Below the pieces are notes generated by a model. It was not told where the DNA came from, did no database searches, and was given only the letters and a program-made list of their open reading frames with translations. From assembly GCA_036346225.1 (NCBI GenBank), contig JARFIW010000170.1:8804501-8868500 (forward strand): a stretch of 64,000 nt of DNA, given 5' to 3'. This document shows, piece by piece, positions 53,125 to 63,700 of this stretch. Positions within the stretch are counted from its first letter, which is position 1. Every line of letters begins with the position of its first letter. The stretch comes from Platerodrilus igneus. Taxonomy: Eukaryota; Arthropoda; Insecta; Coleoptera; Lycidae. Both the position numbers and the translations under genes were made by a program.

Positions 53125-54560
53125 AACGAACCTATTGGAACCTACGCTGGACGTGCTTGTGATCCCTGAAGTCTCACACTAACTCATTCTTGGTGTCGAC
53201 TTTTAGAAGTCGGTGCAATGTGTCCCAAATTTTCGCGATGGCCAATGGACATTTGCTTCTCTTTCCTTATTGGTCATCACTACTTCCGCTCCTGCCCACA
53301 TTATGTCCGACCTTACTTCTACTCAACGTCATCAATTAGATTCTCTAATTTCCTCCGCTTTTGACAAACAACCTTCGGGCTTTGATTGCACCTCCTTAGT
53401 CCAACATTACTTCCGCCGAACCTATTAAGCAACTTTAGTACCCCCCTCTCTCCTACACTTCAACAGGTTGCTCATTCCGAACTCCACGAGATGCTTCATC
53501 TAGGAGTCGTGGAATTATCTTCAAGTTCGTGGCCTAGTCTCATCGTCCTATTGAAGAAGAAAGACGATTCCTATTGGTTTTGTGTAGACTTTCTAAAGGT
53601 TAATTAGGTCACCCAAAAAGACGCTATCCCCTTCCTTATATTTATACTATTCTAGACCGCCTCCGTGAGGCTCGTTTTATTCCTACCTAGACATTCGCTC
53701 CGCCTACTGGCAAATCCCTTTTGCACCCGAATCCAAACCTATTACTGCTTTCACTGTCTCTCATCAAGGTTTGTTTTAATTTTGCCGCCTTCCTTTCGGA
53801 CTGAATAATTCTCCTGCCACTTTCCAACGTCGGATCGATCAGGCCATCGGTTCTGAACTAGAACCATTCTCCTTCAATTACCTCGATGATATCATTATTG
53901 CCACCCCTTCCTTCGAGTAACACCTTCGAATTCTTGACTTCTCGTCTCCTTTGTGCTGGTCTTATTCTCCGTGAAGACAAATGTCATTTCTGAACTCCGC
54001 TATCTTGATTAAGTCGTTAACCGGGATGGTTTCCTTGTTGATTTCGACAAAGTTTCTGCTATTCCTAAGATCCCTCTTCCCTCCTCTGTTACTGCGGTTA
54101 CAGTTGGTACCGGCGTTTCATTCCGAATTTTGCCACCCTCACTGCACCGCTTTCTAACCTCACCCGTAAAACACCTCTCTCTTGGACCCCGATTGTCAAT
54201 CTGCGTTTCTTTCTCTTAAGCAACACCTAGTTTCTAACCCCATCCTTCCGTGTCCTGATTTTACCCCACCCTTCATCATCCAAACTGCGCATCCACTTCG
54301 GTTCGGGTGCCGTCCTAAGCCAATACTATCCCGACGGCGAGAAGGTCGTCAGATACTTTAGTCGTTCGCTTACCAGACCTGAGCACAACAACTCAGTTAC
54401 TGTGAATGAGTAATTGGCAGTGGTGTGGGCGATTGAGTAGTTCCGTCCTTACGTCGGGGGGTCCCATTTTTCCGTCATTACTAATCACCATTCCCTCCTT
54501 TGGCTCAATAAACTCCAACTTCCTTCCGTTCCTTATTTCGTACCCCTGTCGTTTTCAAAG
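53125..54560 (+). pseudogene. Ty3/gypsy pol, protease end to RNase H
   Basis: In order: the end of an aspartic protease (LILGVDF, about 53187), a linker (QRHQLDSLISSAFDKQ), and the RT N-terminus (VAHSELHEMLHLGVVELSSS, KKKDDSYWFCVDFLKVN, 53386-53607). Next are YLDDIIIATPS with both catalytic aspartates (53879-53911), DKVSAIPKIPLP and RRFIPNFATLTAPLSNL, then RNase H with HPSSSKLR-type and SVTVNE..AVVWAIE blocks and the HHSLLWL motif (about 54486). The base composition is clearly more GC-rich than the first gypsy copy, and the two differ in motifs, so they are different lineages. Frameshifts and stops are frequent. No integrase was found. Confidence 0.8.
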
Positions 54561-57430
54561 TTGTATAAATAAACGTTCAACTTTTGAAAAGCTCTCTTTC
54601 TTGTTCGTCGCTCTATTACTCCTTCGTTCTCTTACTGTTGTACAACGTCCTTTGAGCGTTGTAAAGTCACGATTTTAAAATGCGTTTGTGCTTGTACAGT
54701 TAAATCAAGTTGGTCCAGCACCCACCCGTAGTCGAATACAGCAGCATTTCTTAAGATGGTACCAAAAAGAAGATAGCTCCAGGTACAGTGTATTCTTCTG
54801 TTTGCTTAATTCTGTGTTGCTGTTTTAGAAGATAGACACTTTTTGATTGATTTTGCAATAAATTGCAGACCGATGTTAACGCACACTCACAAGATGTACA
54901 ATTATGTACTTATTCGTAAAACTTGCTATCTAAATTTTATTGCGTTGGAATGCTTTTCTACTGTTTACTTTTCTATTGTACAAATTAATGTGAACGTCAA
55001 CAACTGGCTCTTTAAAATTTTAATGTTACGAGATGCGCAAATTTTTACTTATTGCATTATTATTTCGTTATTTCTTGTACATATTTAGGGTTGGAACCTA
55101 CTGTATGTATGTCTATATTTAGGTAGTAAGATTTTATTTGTGATATTTATAAATGTCGAGGCTTATACTCTGCTATATGTAAATTAATGCTTTATGTATA
55201 TCACGGAACGACAATTACGTAAATGTGTTTTCAACGTTTGTAAATATTCTTTTGGGACTGTATGTTTTCATACACGATCCTAATATAGTTTGTTGTTACT
55301 GAGTTATCCATTTTTTTCTTTCTAGGTCACCCACCCCACTCTACGACGTTTTTGAGCTATCCCGAACTCTAATTGTTTTAGAGTTCGATTCTATGATTCT
55401 GCCCCTATGTTTTGTTGCGGTATTCGGTGTAAGCGATTTTACTACTTACTATGATACGTTCTTTCTTGTCTGCACGGAATAACCAAACAATAGATCCGGC
55501 AACGGTAAGTGCAAACTTATTTGCAAACAACAATAGACATTAATTGCATCAAAAATCATATTTCGTGATCCTTTATTATTACCAATCACCCTAATTGCTT
55601 CTTCCGATAACTTCATTTTATCTGCACACATCAACAGAAACAAAAAGAAGTTTAAAGTTTCACCAGTCGACTAAATAAGCTCACGAACAATCTTCTACGT
55701 ATTGTATATTTCATTTATTATAATTTAGTATCAATGTGGTTGCTGTTATAATTATTTATTACTTGAATTTCATTTATTTGTGATGGTCAAGCAACATCGT
55801 TTGGGAAAAGTGATTTGCATATATTAAATAATAACATTCAAAAAGGGATTTTTTTAAATTACGAACTGGCTATCCTACTATACTTGCGTGAGAAGCAAGA
55901 AAAGTTTAAATTCAAGTGAAATGTAATAGGTGTATTTTGAAAGTGCCGAGTTATTTTTTAAATGCTTGTAAAATTGTTTTGAAATGTTTATAATCAGATT
56001 TCATTTTATTAGTTTCTGCACTGGTAAAACACGTTAAATTATACCAATTCAGGAAATGGCAATGTACCTTTTTTGGTTCGGGTCAATGTTTTATAAAAAT
56101 GATTTTACATATGTTAGATAGAGAAAAACGACAATAGTAATTTCAATTTGCAGTGTTCATTCATTTTTACGAATTCTGCCGAAGATAATTTTGCGTTTGC
56201 TTTATGAAAAAAAGATACGTCTGCTGGTCACTTCGAGAAGAACATTGAAAAAATAGTAACATGCAAAATTGAGTACGTACAATTAACCTTTGAATAATTA
56301 GGTATCGCACTTGAGTAATACGATTAGCCAAATTTTGGAATTACACCCCACCATGTTGGTGAATTTTTTTTTTAGAAATAATTGGTTTCTGAAGTAATAA
56401 CAATTTCGTGTTGGAAAGGCATGCTGCTTGAGAAACATCAAAGCTTTAACAAAGCACCAGAATTTTCAGCAAGTTCTGGTTAAAACGACTAAATTGGGTT
56501 CGAACTAGTTGATTTTAGTTGTTTCCGAGCTGTTTACAGTGAAAAGTATTCCTCAGGTATCTGTAATACAAATTTTGTAACTATAACCTACATTCACTGT
56601 TAATTAATGAACATATTTTACTGTATAAACTTACAAACGTACCCACAGTATGTTCTTGTAATTAGTTTTAAGAAACTAGAAAGTAACTTTGTTAGCCGAA
56701 AACTTTTTTCAAGATAAATATTTTGATATATTTGGCGTTTGTTTAAGAATGTCAGTATGTATTCCTGCTTAAATTTCAAATTGTACAATAGAGTAATAAG
56801 TTATACACGTGTTTTCACAACTAATGTAAAGGTACTAGTTCCAGCCCTGATATACTAGAAGATATTTTCATTACCTGGAAGCAGTATTAATATTGGATAA
56901 TTTAGCATTCGATTTTGGAAACTTTTTCTCTTACAGATAGCAGTTTTAAATAGTTATATTAGTGTCCCTATCACTACGTTTTTAGATTTGTTTTAAATGG
57001 TGTGCTCAATTATTCCTCGAAAATAAATAAATGAACCATTGCCTACTTAATTTATTTGTATATTTTCATTTTCACTTGTCTTTTGACTAGTTATTAAAAT
57101 TTTGTATAGCAATGCCATCTATACTATCATGTCGGAGACTTAAGAGAGTCACCAATAGTTAGTTGTTTACATTAGAGTATAGAGGGCGCATGAGAAATAT
57201 TTTGTACTTATTAATACACCATGATTTGTATATAATCAAGAAATTGGTTTGTTGTTTTGCAGAGAGAAATGCGTCAGTCTGACGAGCTGCAACAACAGCA
57301 AAGTCGGTCATTGTCTTTTCTCTTTGTAAAATAACCAACAATTTACATTAATCTTCGTTCACTACGCTCGAATTACTTTCTCAATGCCAGATAAAGTTAT
57401 TCATTTCAATTATTCCTCGTTGGAATTCTA
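54561..57430. other. long AT-rich stretch, no recognised gene
   Basis: Small frames (54843-55088, 55449-55643, 57159-57341) lack motifs and codon bias. No repeat with an obvious partner in this window was found. It could be unique intergenic DNA. Confidence 0.4.
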
Positions 57431-57650
57431 GGCCACTATTACTTTTCTGTACTCGGGTTTTGGTATCCTCCTGTTATTCTTTTTAGGGTTTTCCCTAGGA
57501 ACCCCCGACTGAGACTGGTATTTGCTATCCGATAGTATTCCGGGACTCTATTCGAACACACCATCCTTCCTACCGAGTTAGTCGACAACCTTTTTTTTTT
57601 GGTACAGTCAAGGTTACGGTACTTTATCAAAACACAGAATTTGAAGCGAG
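57431..57650 (-). other. unrecognised GC-richer segment
   Basis: A 63-residue minus-strand frame stands out from its AT-rich surroundings. It reads STNSVGRMVCSNRVPEYYR and LGKTLKRITGGYQNPSTE. I do not recognise it. It may be a fragment of a repeat whose other copies lie outside the window. Confidence 0.3.
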
Positions 57651-58870
57651 GTACTTTAGTAGTTTCTCTCTGTATTACCGGCTAGATTTTCGGGATCAAA
57701 ACGTAACACGCTTGTAAATAATTTATTAATTGAATATTCATAACATTTAATTGACTTAATAGCTAGAGTTTACACATACTTTTAAGGTTTTTGGTATTAA
57801 TTTTTTTTAAATATGAGACTCATGAAAGCACGTTTCTTACTTATCATTCATTGTAATAGGTGTAGCTTTTTAAGCGCTTTACATGCAGTATATGAGTTGT
57901 ATTGTAAAGTTGACAATCTATACTAAACCAAATGTTAATTCTTTCAGCTGTATAATAATGATCGCATTGACGCTTTCATGTACATCGAAGTCTGGCATCA
58001 TCTACTCCTAATATAAATCAGTATATCTAATACCCATACCCGTCTACGGTGTTATAGAAAACGACAAAATTAGCCTTTTACAGACTTTGCGTGGTCTAGT
58101 GCTATTTGTTTAACTTATAGTTGTAGGATGGTTTAGATTTAACGATAATCACCCAGTAAATCATGTGATTACAGAGCCCACGAGAGCATTGTTTCTATTA
58201 CAGGTTACTGTCTTCTGAATTGCCAGTTGAGAAATAGCTTCAGTTTATTTATTCTTGTTCTATTTTAATTTCGTGTTCATTAGTCAGGTATTGTTCTTCA
58301 ACGCGTGGGAATTACGCTATAATATATAATTAAAACGCCTACTGTTTGACTATCGTATTGGTTTACTAAGATATACGTTAGGGGCGTAGTATTGAGTTTC
58401 AAGAACAGGTTGTTTGCGTGTAATGTTTCATAAAACTTTCGAGTTAAAATTTCAATAGCACCCTAGAAGTTATTCGTAGTATTTCAAAAATTATTTCTGA
58501 ACAATTCAACACCTGCTTTATTTCTAACCGTAAATACAGAAAAGTAGGGCAAATTTTTCGCTGATTTAAAAGAAATTATTTTCTATCTATAGAAATTCCT
58601 CACATGTGTCAGTTTTTCAATTATCCTCGACATTTCTATCCAATACCAAAGATTATTATTTAACAAAGAAAACCATTTAATTTGTCGCTGAAAATTTTTA
58701 TGGTGTTAATTATTTTCAGAAAGTATTGAATCTGGTTGTTCCAAGGTGTTCAAATGTCAATTTATTAACAAGATTAGCTTTCTAATTATTATTCTACTCT
58801 CTTTGTAAGTGCAGAATAAGTAGTTTGTTATTGTGTAATAGTAATAATTTGTATTATTTGTTAATTTTGT
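57651..58870. other. no recognised feature
   Basis: AT-rich non-coding DNA. Confidence 0.4.
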
Positions 58871-58871
58871 G

Positions 58872-58915
58872 TTAACCCTTAGATACCTGAGTGGGGTAAC
58901 TTCGGTCCCTAAGGC
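58872..58915 (+). repeat. possible piggyBac-type terminus after TTAA
   Basis: TTAA CCCTTAGATACC is followed by TGAGTGGGGTAACTTCGGTC. The TTAA plus CCC start is the piggyBac form. The opposite end was not found, so only one terminus or a chance match is supported. Confidence 0.3.
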
Positions 58916-59300
58916 AGTTCAAATCCTACAAACTGTGTGAATAGGTAACTCAGGTAAACCTCCTGAAATAATATAACATAAATACTGACAAAGTATAGTT
59001 GAAAAGATCATTCAGATTCATTCAAATCTTTCAATACAAACTGTATCTTCAGTCGATTGACAAGCGCCATCGTCGGGCGGGAGATCCGTTAAGAAATTCG
59101 TAGCCGTAGCTTTGAATTCGGTTTTCATAGTAAAATAAGTCCCAAACACAAAAAAATACACGTATTCGATAAAAGTACCGTTCCATTGTCAAAGTCTCTG
59201 GAGAGGATACTTTCCGTCGACGTTAGTTGCATACATGGATTACTGACATCTGAATTTGTTCTCCATCAAAAGGTCGTCGTCCATCAAAAGATCGTACCCG
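58916..59300. other. no recognised feature
   Basis: Non-coding; contains a somewhat GC-richer 60 bp near 59060. Confidence 0.4.
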
Positions 59301-59309
59301 ATCAACAAG

Positions 59310-59730
59310 CTGTAAGTGATAGAGCTGCGTGAAAAATCAATCCGACAGTGGGAAGTGCGCTGAAAAAACGCTGCCACGAATAGGTTGACACGAATTTATA
59401 ACGAGCATAAAAGCATAGATAAGATGGAGGTGAGATTCGATCATGGGATTGTGCAGCTAGTAATAGGACACGGGGCTCTGAATGAGAATGTTCGGATTGA
59501 GCGAAAACGACCGTTGCGAATACGGTGAGCCTAGAAGTTTTGCAAGTGGCTAACCAGAATGCGTTCTGGGACCAGGCGCAAACCGACGGGGGTATTGAAA
59601 AATTGGGGTAAACGGTAGCTTTAGACTTGGTATGAAATTTGAGCATAATATAACTTAGAAAACGTACAAACACAAAAATACACAAAAAATCAAAAGCAAA
59701 AACAAAAACAAAAAAAAACAGAACCCCTAA
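59310..59730 (+). pseudogene. possible LINE C-terminal region and A-rich tail
   Basis: One plus-strand frame contains YNEHKSIDKMEVRFDH and QLVIGHGALNENVRI, resembling the segment before a TGHG.F..YL block near the end of R1/jockey-type LINE proteins. An A-rich stretch (59655-59720) follows, as expected for a LINE end. The 156-residue minus-strand frame at 59772-59302 is its antisense shadow, hydrophobic only because of the A-rich DNA. Assignment is tentative. Confidence 0.35.
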
Positions 59731-59920
59731 ATATCTAAATATACACGACGATCCCCACACTAAATCAAGCACCGTCTCACCTAAACAAGGCTAATATAAC
59801 AAAACTAAATCAGACATTCTAATTAACTTAAATCGACCAAATAAATGAATTACACTAAGAAATTAAAATACGGCAAAACCGCACATCTCCCGAGGACTTA
59901 AAAGTGATATTGATAGAGAT

Positions 59921-59922
<2 letters not shown>

Positions 59923-59961
<39 letters not shown>
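59923..59961. repeat. (AT)n microsatellite
   Basis: Pure AT run followed by AAAGTAAGATG. Confidence 0.95.
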
Positions 59962-59965
<4 letters not shown>

Positions 59966-60167
59966 AAGATGTATCTGTAAACAAACTCTTATGAAAATAA
60001 TAAGAGCTATTGACAAATACAAATCGGGCTGGTAGTTATATAGCCATTAACAAAACATTAGCTTTATTACTTCACAGGGGAGGAAACATCCACTGACCGA
60101 CGGTTTCGGCTTGTTAAGCCTCATCTTACTTTATATACTATTTCTTATTGCGGACTGCAAATAACTT

Positions 60168-60169
<2 letters not shown>
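59962..60169 (-). mobile_element. Penelope-type pseudo-LTR fragment between two (AT)n arrays
   Basis: On the minus strand gatgaggcttaacaagcc is followed by gaaaccgtcggtcag, the usual form of the pseudo-LTR end of Penelope-like elements. AAAGTAAGATG at the left is mirrored by CATCTTACTTT at 60121-60131. No coding sequence. Confidence 0.5.
60088..60130 (-). ncRNA. hammerhead-like motif, core altered
   Basis: Minus strand AAGATGA, stem GGCTT/AAGCC, GAAA, CCGTC. The first two core bases differ from CUGATGA and stem I does not pair, so it is a relic. Confidence 0.4.

Positions 60170-60212
<43 letters not shown>
60170..60212. repeat. (TA)n microsatellite
   Basis: Pure TA run closing the 208-bp pseudo-LTR fragment. 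Confidence 0.95.
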
Positions 60213-60213
<1 letters not shown>

Positions 60214-60630
60214 CGGATGCTTAAACAGAAAATATAAATTCATACCCTTCTTCCTCTTAGGCTAGCTTAGCGACAAATATGGAATGGATTTCACAAAAAT
60301 GAAATGAAAAAAAGAAATTTCAAGAAACATTTATGAACAATTCTCAATACATGCAAAAACATCTTTCATTCACACAAGTTATCTAAATAATCTCCTTACA
60401 CACATAGATATAAATAACGCTTATAGATACAATTTAAAACTTAAGTTAAGAAAGAAAAATTATCTTATCACTGCCTACGTACTAAAACAATTTTCACCTA
60501 ATTCTTGTTTATAATTAAAGAATCCCAAAATATTGTATGTGTAAGTCACAAAGTTCTCGTTAAAATTCTCTGGATAATTTACATATCCTTGTATTACCCC
60601 ATCTGTCAGTGTAGTTGGTCACATTTTTCG
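60213..60630. other. no recognised gene
   Basis: AT-rich. May include an upstream part of the mariner fragment, but no motif is visible. Confidence 0.4.
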
Positions 60631-60639
60631 AAGAAGAGA

Positions 60640-60860
60640 GAATCGTCCATAAAAAAATTCTTAAACGTTTATTGCAACGCATCCGGAGCGTTAGGCCATA
60701 GATAATCCAGACTGAAAATTGGATGCACCATCGCATATAAGCAACATTGTATGCCAATTTTTGGCTCAGCGTGGCGTAGTGTTTTAAAACACCTACCATA
60801 CTGTCCAGATTTTGCTACTACTGAGTTTTTCACCGTTCTGAATAGATCTGCACCTTGAAG
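60640..60860 (+). pseudogene. mariner-type transposase, C-terminal fragment
   Basis: Frames read KKILKRLLQRIRSVRP, ENWMHH, then CQFLAQRGVV and LKHLPYCPDFATTEFF. The order matches mariner transposase from the L.R.R..VRP block, past the HHDNAP block (degraded here), to the HPPYSPDLAPTDFF block with the third catalytic Asp (PD at about 60810). Frameshifts separate the pieces and the N-terminal half is gone. Confidence 0.65.
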
Positions 60861-60939
60861 AATTTGTAGATTACTAGAACGTGTAAAACGATTTGAGTGA
60901 TCTAAAAAGTCGAACTATAGGTTTAACCAAATTAGTGGG

Positions 60940-61699
60940 GTATTTAATGAGGAACCAGACTAGGACAGATCCAAGAAAGAGAGTAGCAGTTCTTTCGGTA
61001 CTTAGAGTGGCAGAGACCATAGGTACGGCATTCTAAGACACACTACTGCGATGTGGAAGGCAACGGGAAACCACCACATTACCACCCAAATACACCGCGT
61101 ACGTAAATTGCTACTTAAGTTGATTGCATCTTCTGGGGTACAAAATTCCAGAGATAAAATAGTCCGCCATTTGGATCTCCGGGAGGCATATAAGCACATG
61201 AAACCTCGTCTCGGTCAATAAGAAATATTCGTACTCCGTGATTCGATGTCACTAAACGCAGGTGAATGTTTGCTTGCTACGACTGAAACGAGGTGTATTG
61301 TGCCATTCTTTAGTTTAGTAGTTTGCCTTACACATTCGTTAATCGTCCGCCAAGCGTATCTAATACTGGTGTGCTTAGTTATCATAGAACTGCCACGTGG
61401 TGTATTTGTATTATGACTAATTTGCATTTCATGAATAATGACCAACGTTTTACCGTACGCAGTACCTGATCCGTTTAGATATTTTATCAAAAAGATACAA
61501 AATATGTGCATTACACTTTATGCTGATACCAGTATAGAATGTGACAAGTGGATTAAAGAATTTTCAAACTTAACCTCAACGAAATGGTGGTACAATAACT
61601 TCGTTTTAGTTAGAGCAAGCAAACCGTGCACCTGCATTTAGTCAAAGCCAATCAAAGTGTATGAATAACACCCATTGACAGGGATGAGGTGAATTGTGC
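60940..61699 (+). mobile_element. probable RTE 5' untranslated region
   Basis: Leads directly into the endonuclease frame. It contains gatgtggaaggcaacgggaa and ccacattacca, a phrase common in RTE 5' regions, and aataacacccattgacaggg just before the coding part. Small frames on both strands (61002-61641) are not genes. The start is not defined. Confidence 0.45.
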
Positions 61700-62386
61700 T
61701 TATATGCCTCCAAGAGGGGACTATTTCGAAGGATGTGATCGACAAGTTTAGAAAAGGAGTCGGGAACATTCTGCGAATCGGAGCGTGGAATGTCAGAAGT
61801 ATGAAGCAAGTAGGTAAGCTAGAGAACTTGAAAATAGAAATGTATAGATTAGCACTAGACATAATAGGGATCAGCGAAGTTCGGTGGCCAGAGGCGGGGA
61901 TATTTTGGAGTGGAGGACTTTAGCGTAATTCACACAGGATCAGATGAAGGAAATTCGGGTGTAGGAATAGTTATAAGAAAAAAATAGGACACTGTGGTTA
62001 GATTAGAATCTAAACCGGTAAATACAATAATACTACAAGTATACATGCCCACCTCGACATACTAAGATATCTAAAAGAACATAAAAATTTAATAATTACC
62101 GGGGAATTTAACGCAGTGTTAGGTGAGGATAGGGAAGGAGCGGTAGTTGGTTTATTTGATTTAGGTACACGAAACGACAGGGGAAATAGATTGGTAGAAT
62201 TTTGCGACTAAAACAATTTAACTATCACAAACACCTTATTTCAACACCATGCTACAAGACGATACACGTGAAAGATGCCAGGAGACATAGGAATAGATTA
62301 CATTCTTATTAGACAACGGTTTAGGAATCAAGTAAAAGACTGTAGAAGCTACCCAGTAGCAGATATAGATACTGACAACAACTTCC
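61700..62386 (+). pseudogene. RTE-type LINE endonuclease (second copy)
   Basis: The N-terminal part missing from the 21.96-kb copy is here. ILRIGAWNVRSMKQVGKLENL and LDIIGISEVRWPE (about 61770-61892) hold the Asn and Glu blocks of the exonuclease-endonuclease-phosphatase fold. Then come broken frames with LIITGEFNAVLGEDREG and GNRLVEFCD.NNLTITNT, and finally GIDYILIRQRFRNQVKDCRSYPVADIDT, where a Penelope-like element interrupts it. Stops at about 61921, 61987 and 62209 and a deletion near 62057 (the STASYSKEEV region) disable it. Confidence 0.8.
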
Positions 62387-63078
62387 CAAGAATATGGTTA
62401 AGGTACGTGGATGATATTTTTGCAGTTTTTGACACTTCTAAATCAAATGTTGATGATTTTCTTAAAGAAATGAATTCAAAATTTCAAAGCATAAAATTTA
62501 CGTATGAACTAGAGAATAATGGACAATTACCCTTTTTAGATACATTAGTAATTAGAAATGGTAATAAATTAGAATTTGACATTTATAGAAAAGAAACCAA
62601 TGTAAATCGCTTTATTTTGTCTTCCTCTAATCATAGCATACAACATAAGTTGGCTTCATTTAACTTTTTAATTAATAGATTATTGAATTTCCCTTTAAAT
62701 AAAAACAGATTTAATAAGGAATTTGCTCTTATTAAACAAATAGCGAATTACAATGGTTTCTCTTCTGATATTATAGATAATATTTTTAGAAAGTGTAAAA
62801 ATAGGATCAACATCCGTAAATCAACGACTTTGCAATCAACCACCTCTAACGATAATGTTAAATATGTTAAACTTCCGTTTCACAAAACCACAAAGCGTCT
62901 TGATAAAATATTCAAACAGTGTAATTTCAAAATTGCTTTCACTAATACTAATAAAATTAAAGATTTGCTAGGTAATCCAAAAGACAAGGGGGAAAAATTG
63001 CAAAAGTCGGGGATGAAATTAGTTGTGCAGGGCCAGGGTGTTTTCAAAAATATATTGGTCAGACCAAGAGGAATATAA
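62275..63078 (+). CDS. chimeric open frame: RTE endonuclease end fused to Penelope-like RT end
   Basis: The longest open frame in the window, 267 codons. Residues 1-38 are the RTE endonuclease end (DYILIRQRFRNQVKDC). From about residue 39 it is a Penelope-like RT, with WLRYVDDIFAVF (62398-62433) as motif C with both aspartates, QLPFLDTLV, FDIYRKETNVNRFI and NHSIQHKLASFNFLINR, then a Lys/Asn-rich linker. The fusion is the insertion junction at about 62387. The frame ends at 63078, just after entering the GIY-YIG region in the wrong frame. The upstream RT motifs are missing, so enzymatic activity is not expected. Confidence 0.8.
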   Translation: MPGDIGIDYILIRQRFRNQVKDCRSYPVADIDTDNNFPRIWLRYVDDIFAVFDTSKSNVDDFLKEMNSKFQSIKFTYELENNGQLPFLDTLVIRNGNKLEFDIYRKETNVNRFILSSSNHSIQHKLASFNFLINRLLNFPLNKNRFNKEFALIKQIANYNGFSSDIIDNIFRKCKNRINIRKSTTLQSTTSNDNVKYVKLPFHKTTKRLDKIFKQCNFKIAFTNTNKIKDLLGNPKDKGEKLQKSGMKLVVQGQGVFKNILVRPRGI

Positions 63079-63335
63079 CAACAAGATTTAAAGAACACAT
63101 TGCTCACTTCAAATATGGTAAATATGAAAGGTCTCAGGTCGCCAAACATATATTTGAAACCAGCCACCCCGTTAAACTAGAAAATGTTAAATTGTTAAAA
63201 GCGGTACCAACGTTTTCCTCCTTAAATGCCTATGAATCAATTAAAATTGTTAAACATAAAGGACCCCTCTTAAACACCGATAAAGAGCCAATAGAGTCAT
63301 CTGCTTTGCTTTCCCTATTGGTCAACAACCAATGA
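63003..63335 (+). pseudogene. GIY-YIG endonuclease of the Penelope-like element, frame-shifted
   Basis: In the frame from 63003 to the TGA at 63333 the text is KYIGQTKRNITTRFKEHIA (63048 onward), SQVAKHIFETSHPV and NAYESIKIVKHKGPLLNT. These are the YIGQT, R..EH, AKH..ET and E-containing blocks of the Penelope GIY-YIG domain. It is complete from the YIG block on, but one frameshift separates it from the RT frame. The GVYKI part before it is damaged. Confidence 0.8.
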
Positions 63336-63577
63336 GAAAGCAAGATTAAATTGGTTCCGCTTTAGTAGATTTAGAATTAGTATAAATTAAGTAGATTTAA
63401 GTTATAATGTCACAATTCACTTGTTTGTTGTTGAGAACACCAGCCTGCGGGTGAGGAGAATATCCTCGATAGTGTTTAAAGCAACAATATAGTAAATTAT
63501 AGGTTGGGAAGGTTCACTTCAGCCTAAGTGGTGAGGAGAATATCCTCTGAAGTGTTCCAGAACAATAGCTATTTTTT

Positions 63578-63625
63578 TTTTTTACTGATGATGACCACAT
63601 AGTGGTCGAAATACGTATTTAGTAA
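63578..63625 (+). ncRNA. hammerhead-like motif at 3' end of Penelope-like element
   Basis: The core CTGATGA (63585-63591) is intact. It is followed by one extra T, a perfect 6-bp stem GACCAC/GTGGTC with loop ATA, GAAA (63608-63611) and a self-complementary ATACGTAT stem III. Stem I is only two or three pairs (TTA with TAG/TAA). The extra base and weak stem I make activity doubtful, but the architecture is clear. Confidence 0.5.
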
Positions 63626-63700
63626 TTTAAATATTTTTTGTGGTTAAGGGTTTTTATTTAATTTTATTTAAATCGTGCCACAGTGTTCCTATAGATTATT

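Larger units (their letters stand above)
62387..63700 (+). mobile_element. Penelope-like element inserted in RTE, 5' truncated
   Basis: Inserted between gatactgacaacaa and acaacattgtaattatg; the uninterrupted RTE at 22395-22415 reads gatactaaccacaatatcg. An aacaa-type duplication of 5-6 bp flanks the insert. It carries the RT end, the linker, the GIY-YIG region, a 3' region with two copies of a gtgaggagaatatcctc fold-back (63445-63480 and 63530-63560), a T run, and a hammerhead-like end. Confidence 0.8.

Noticed and set aside
59302..59772. 156-residue minus-strand frame as a membrane protein
   Set aside because: The hydrophobic runs come from reading an A-rich LINE tail backwards; the plus strand has LINE-like blocks.
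4346..63625. CRISPR array or bacterial operon signals
   Set aside because: Repeats are long satellites or microsatellites; gene content is entirely of eukaryotic mobile elements.
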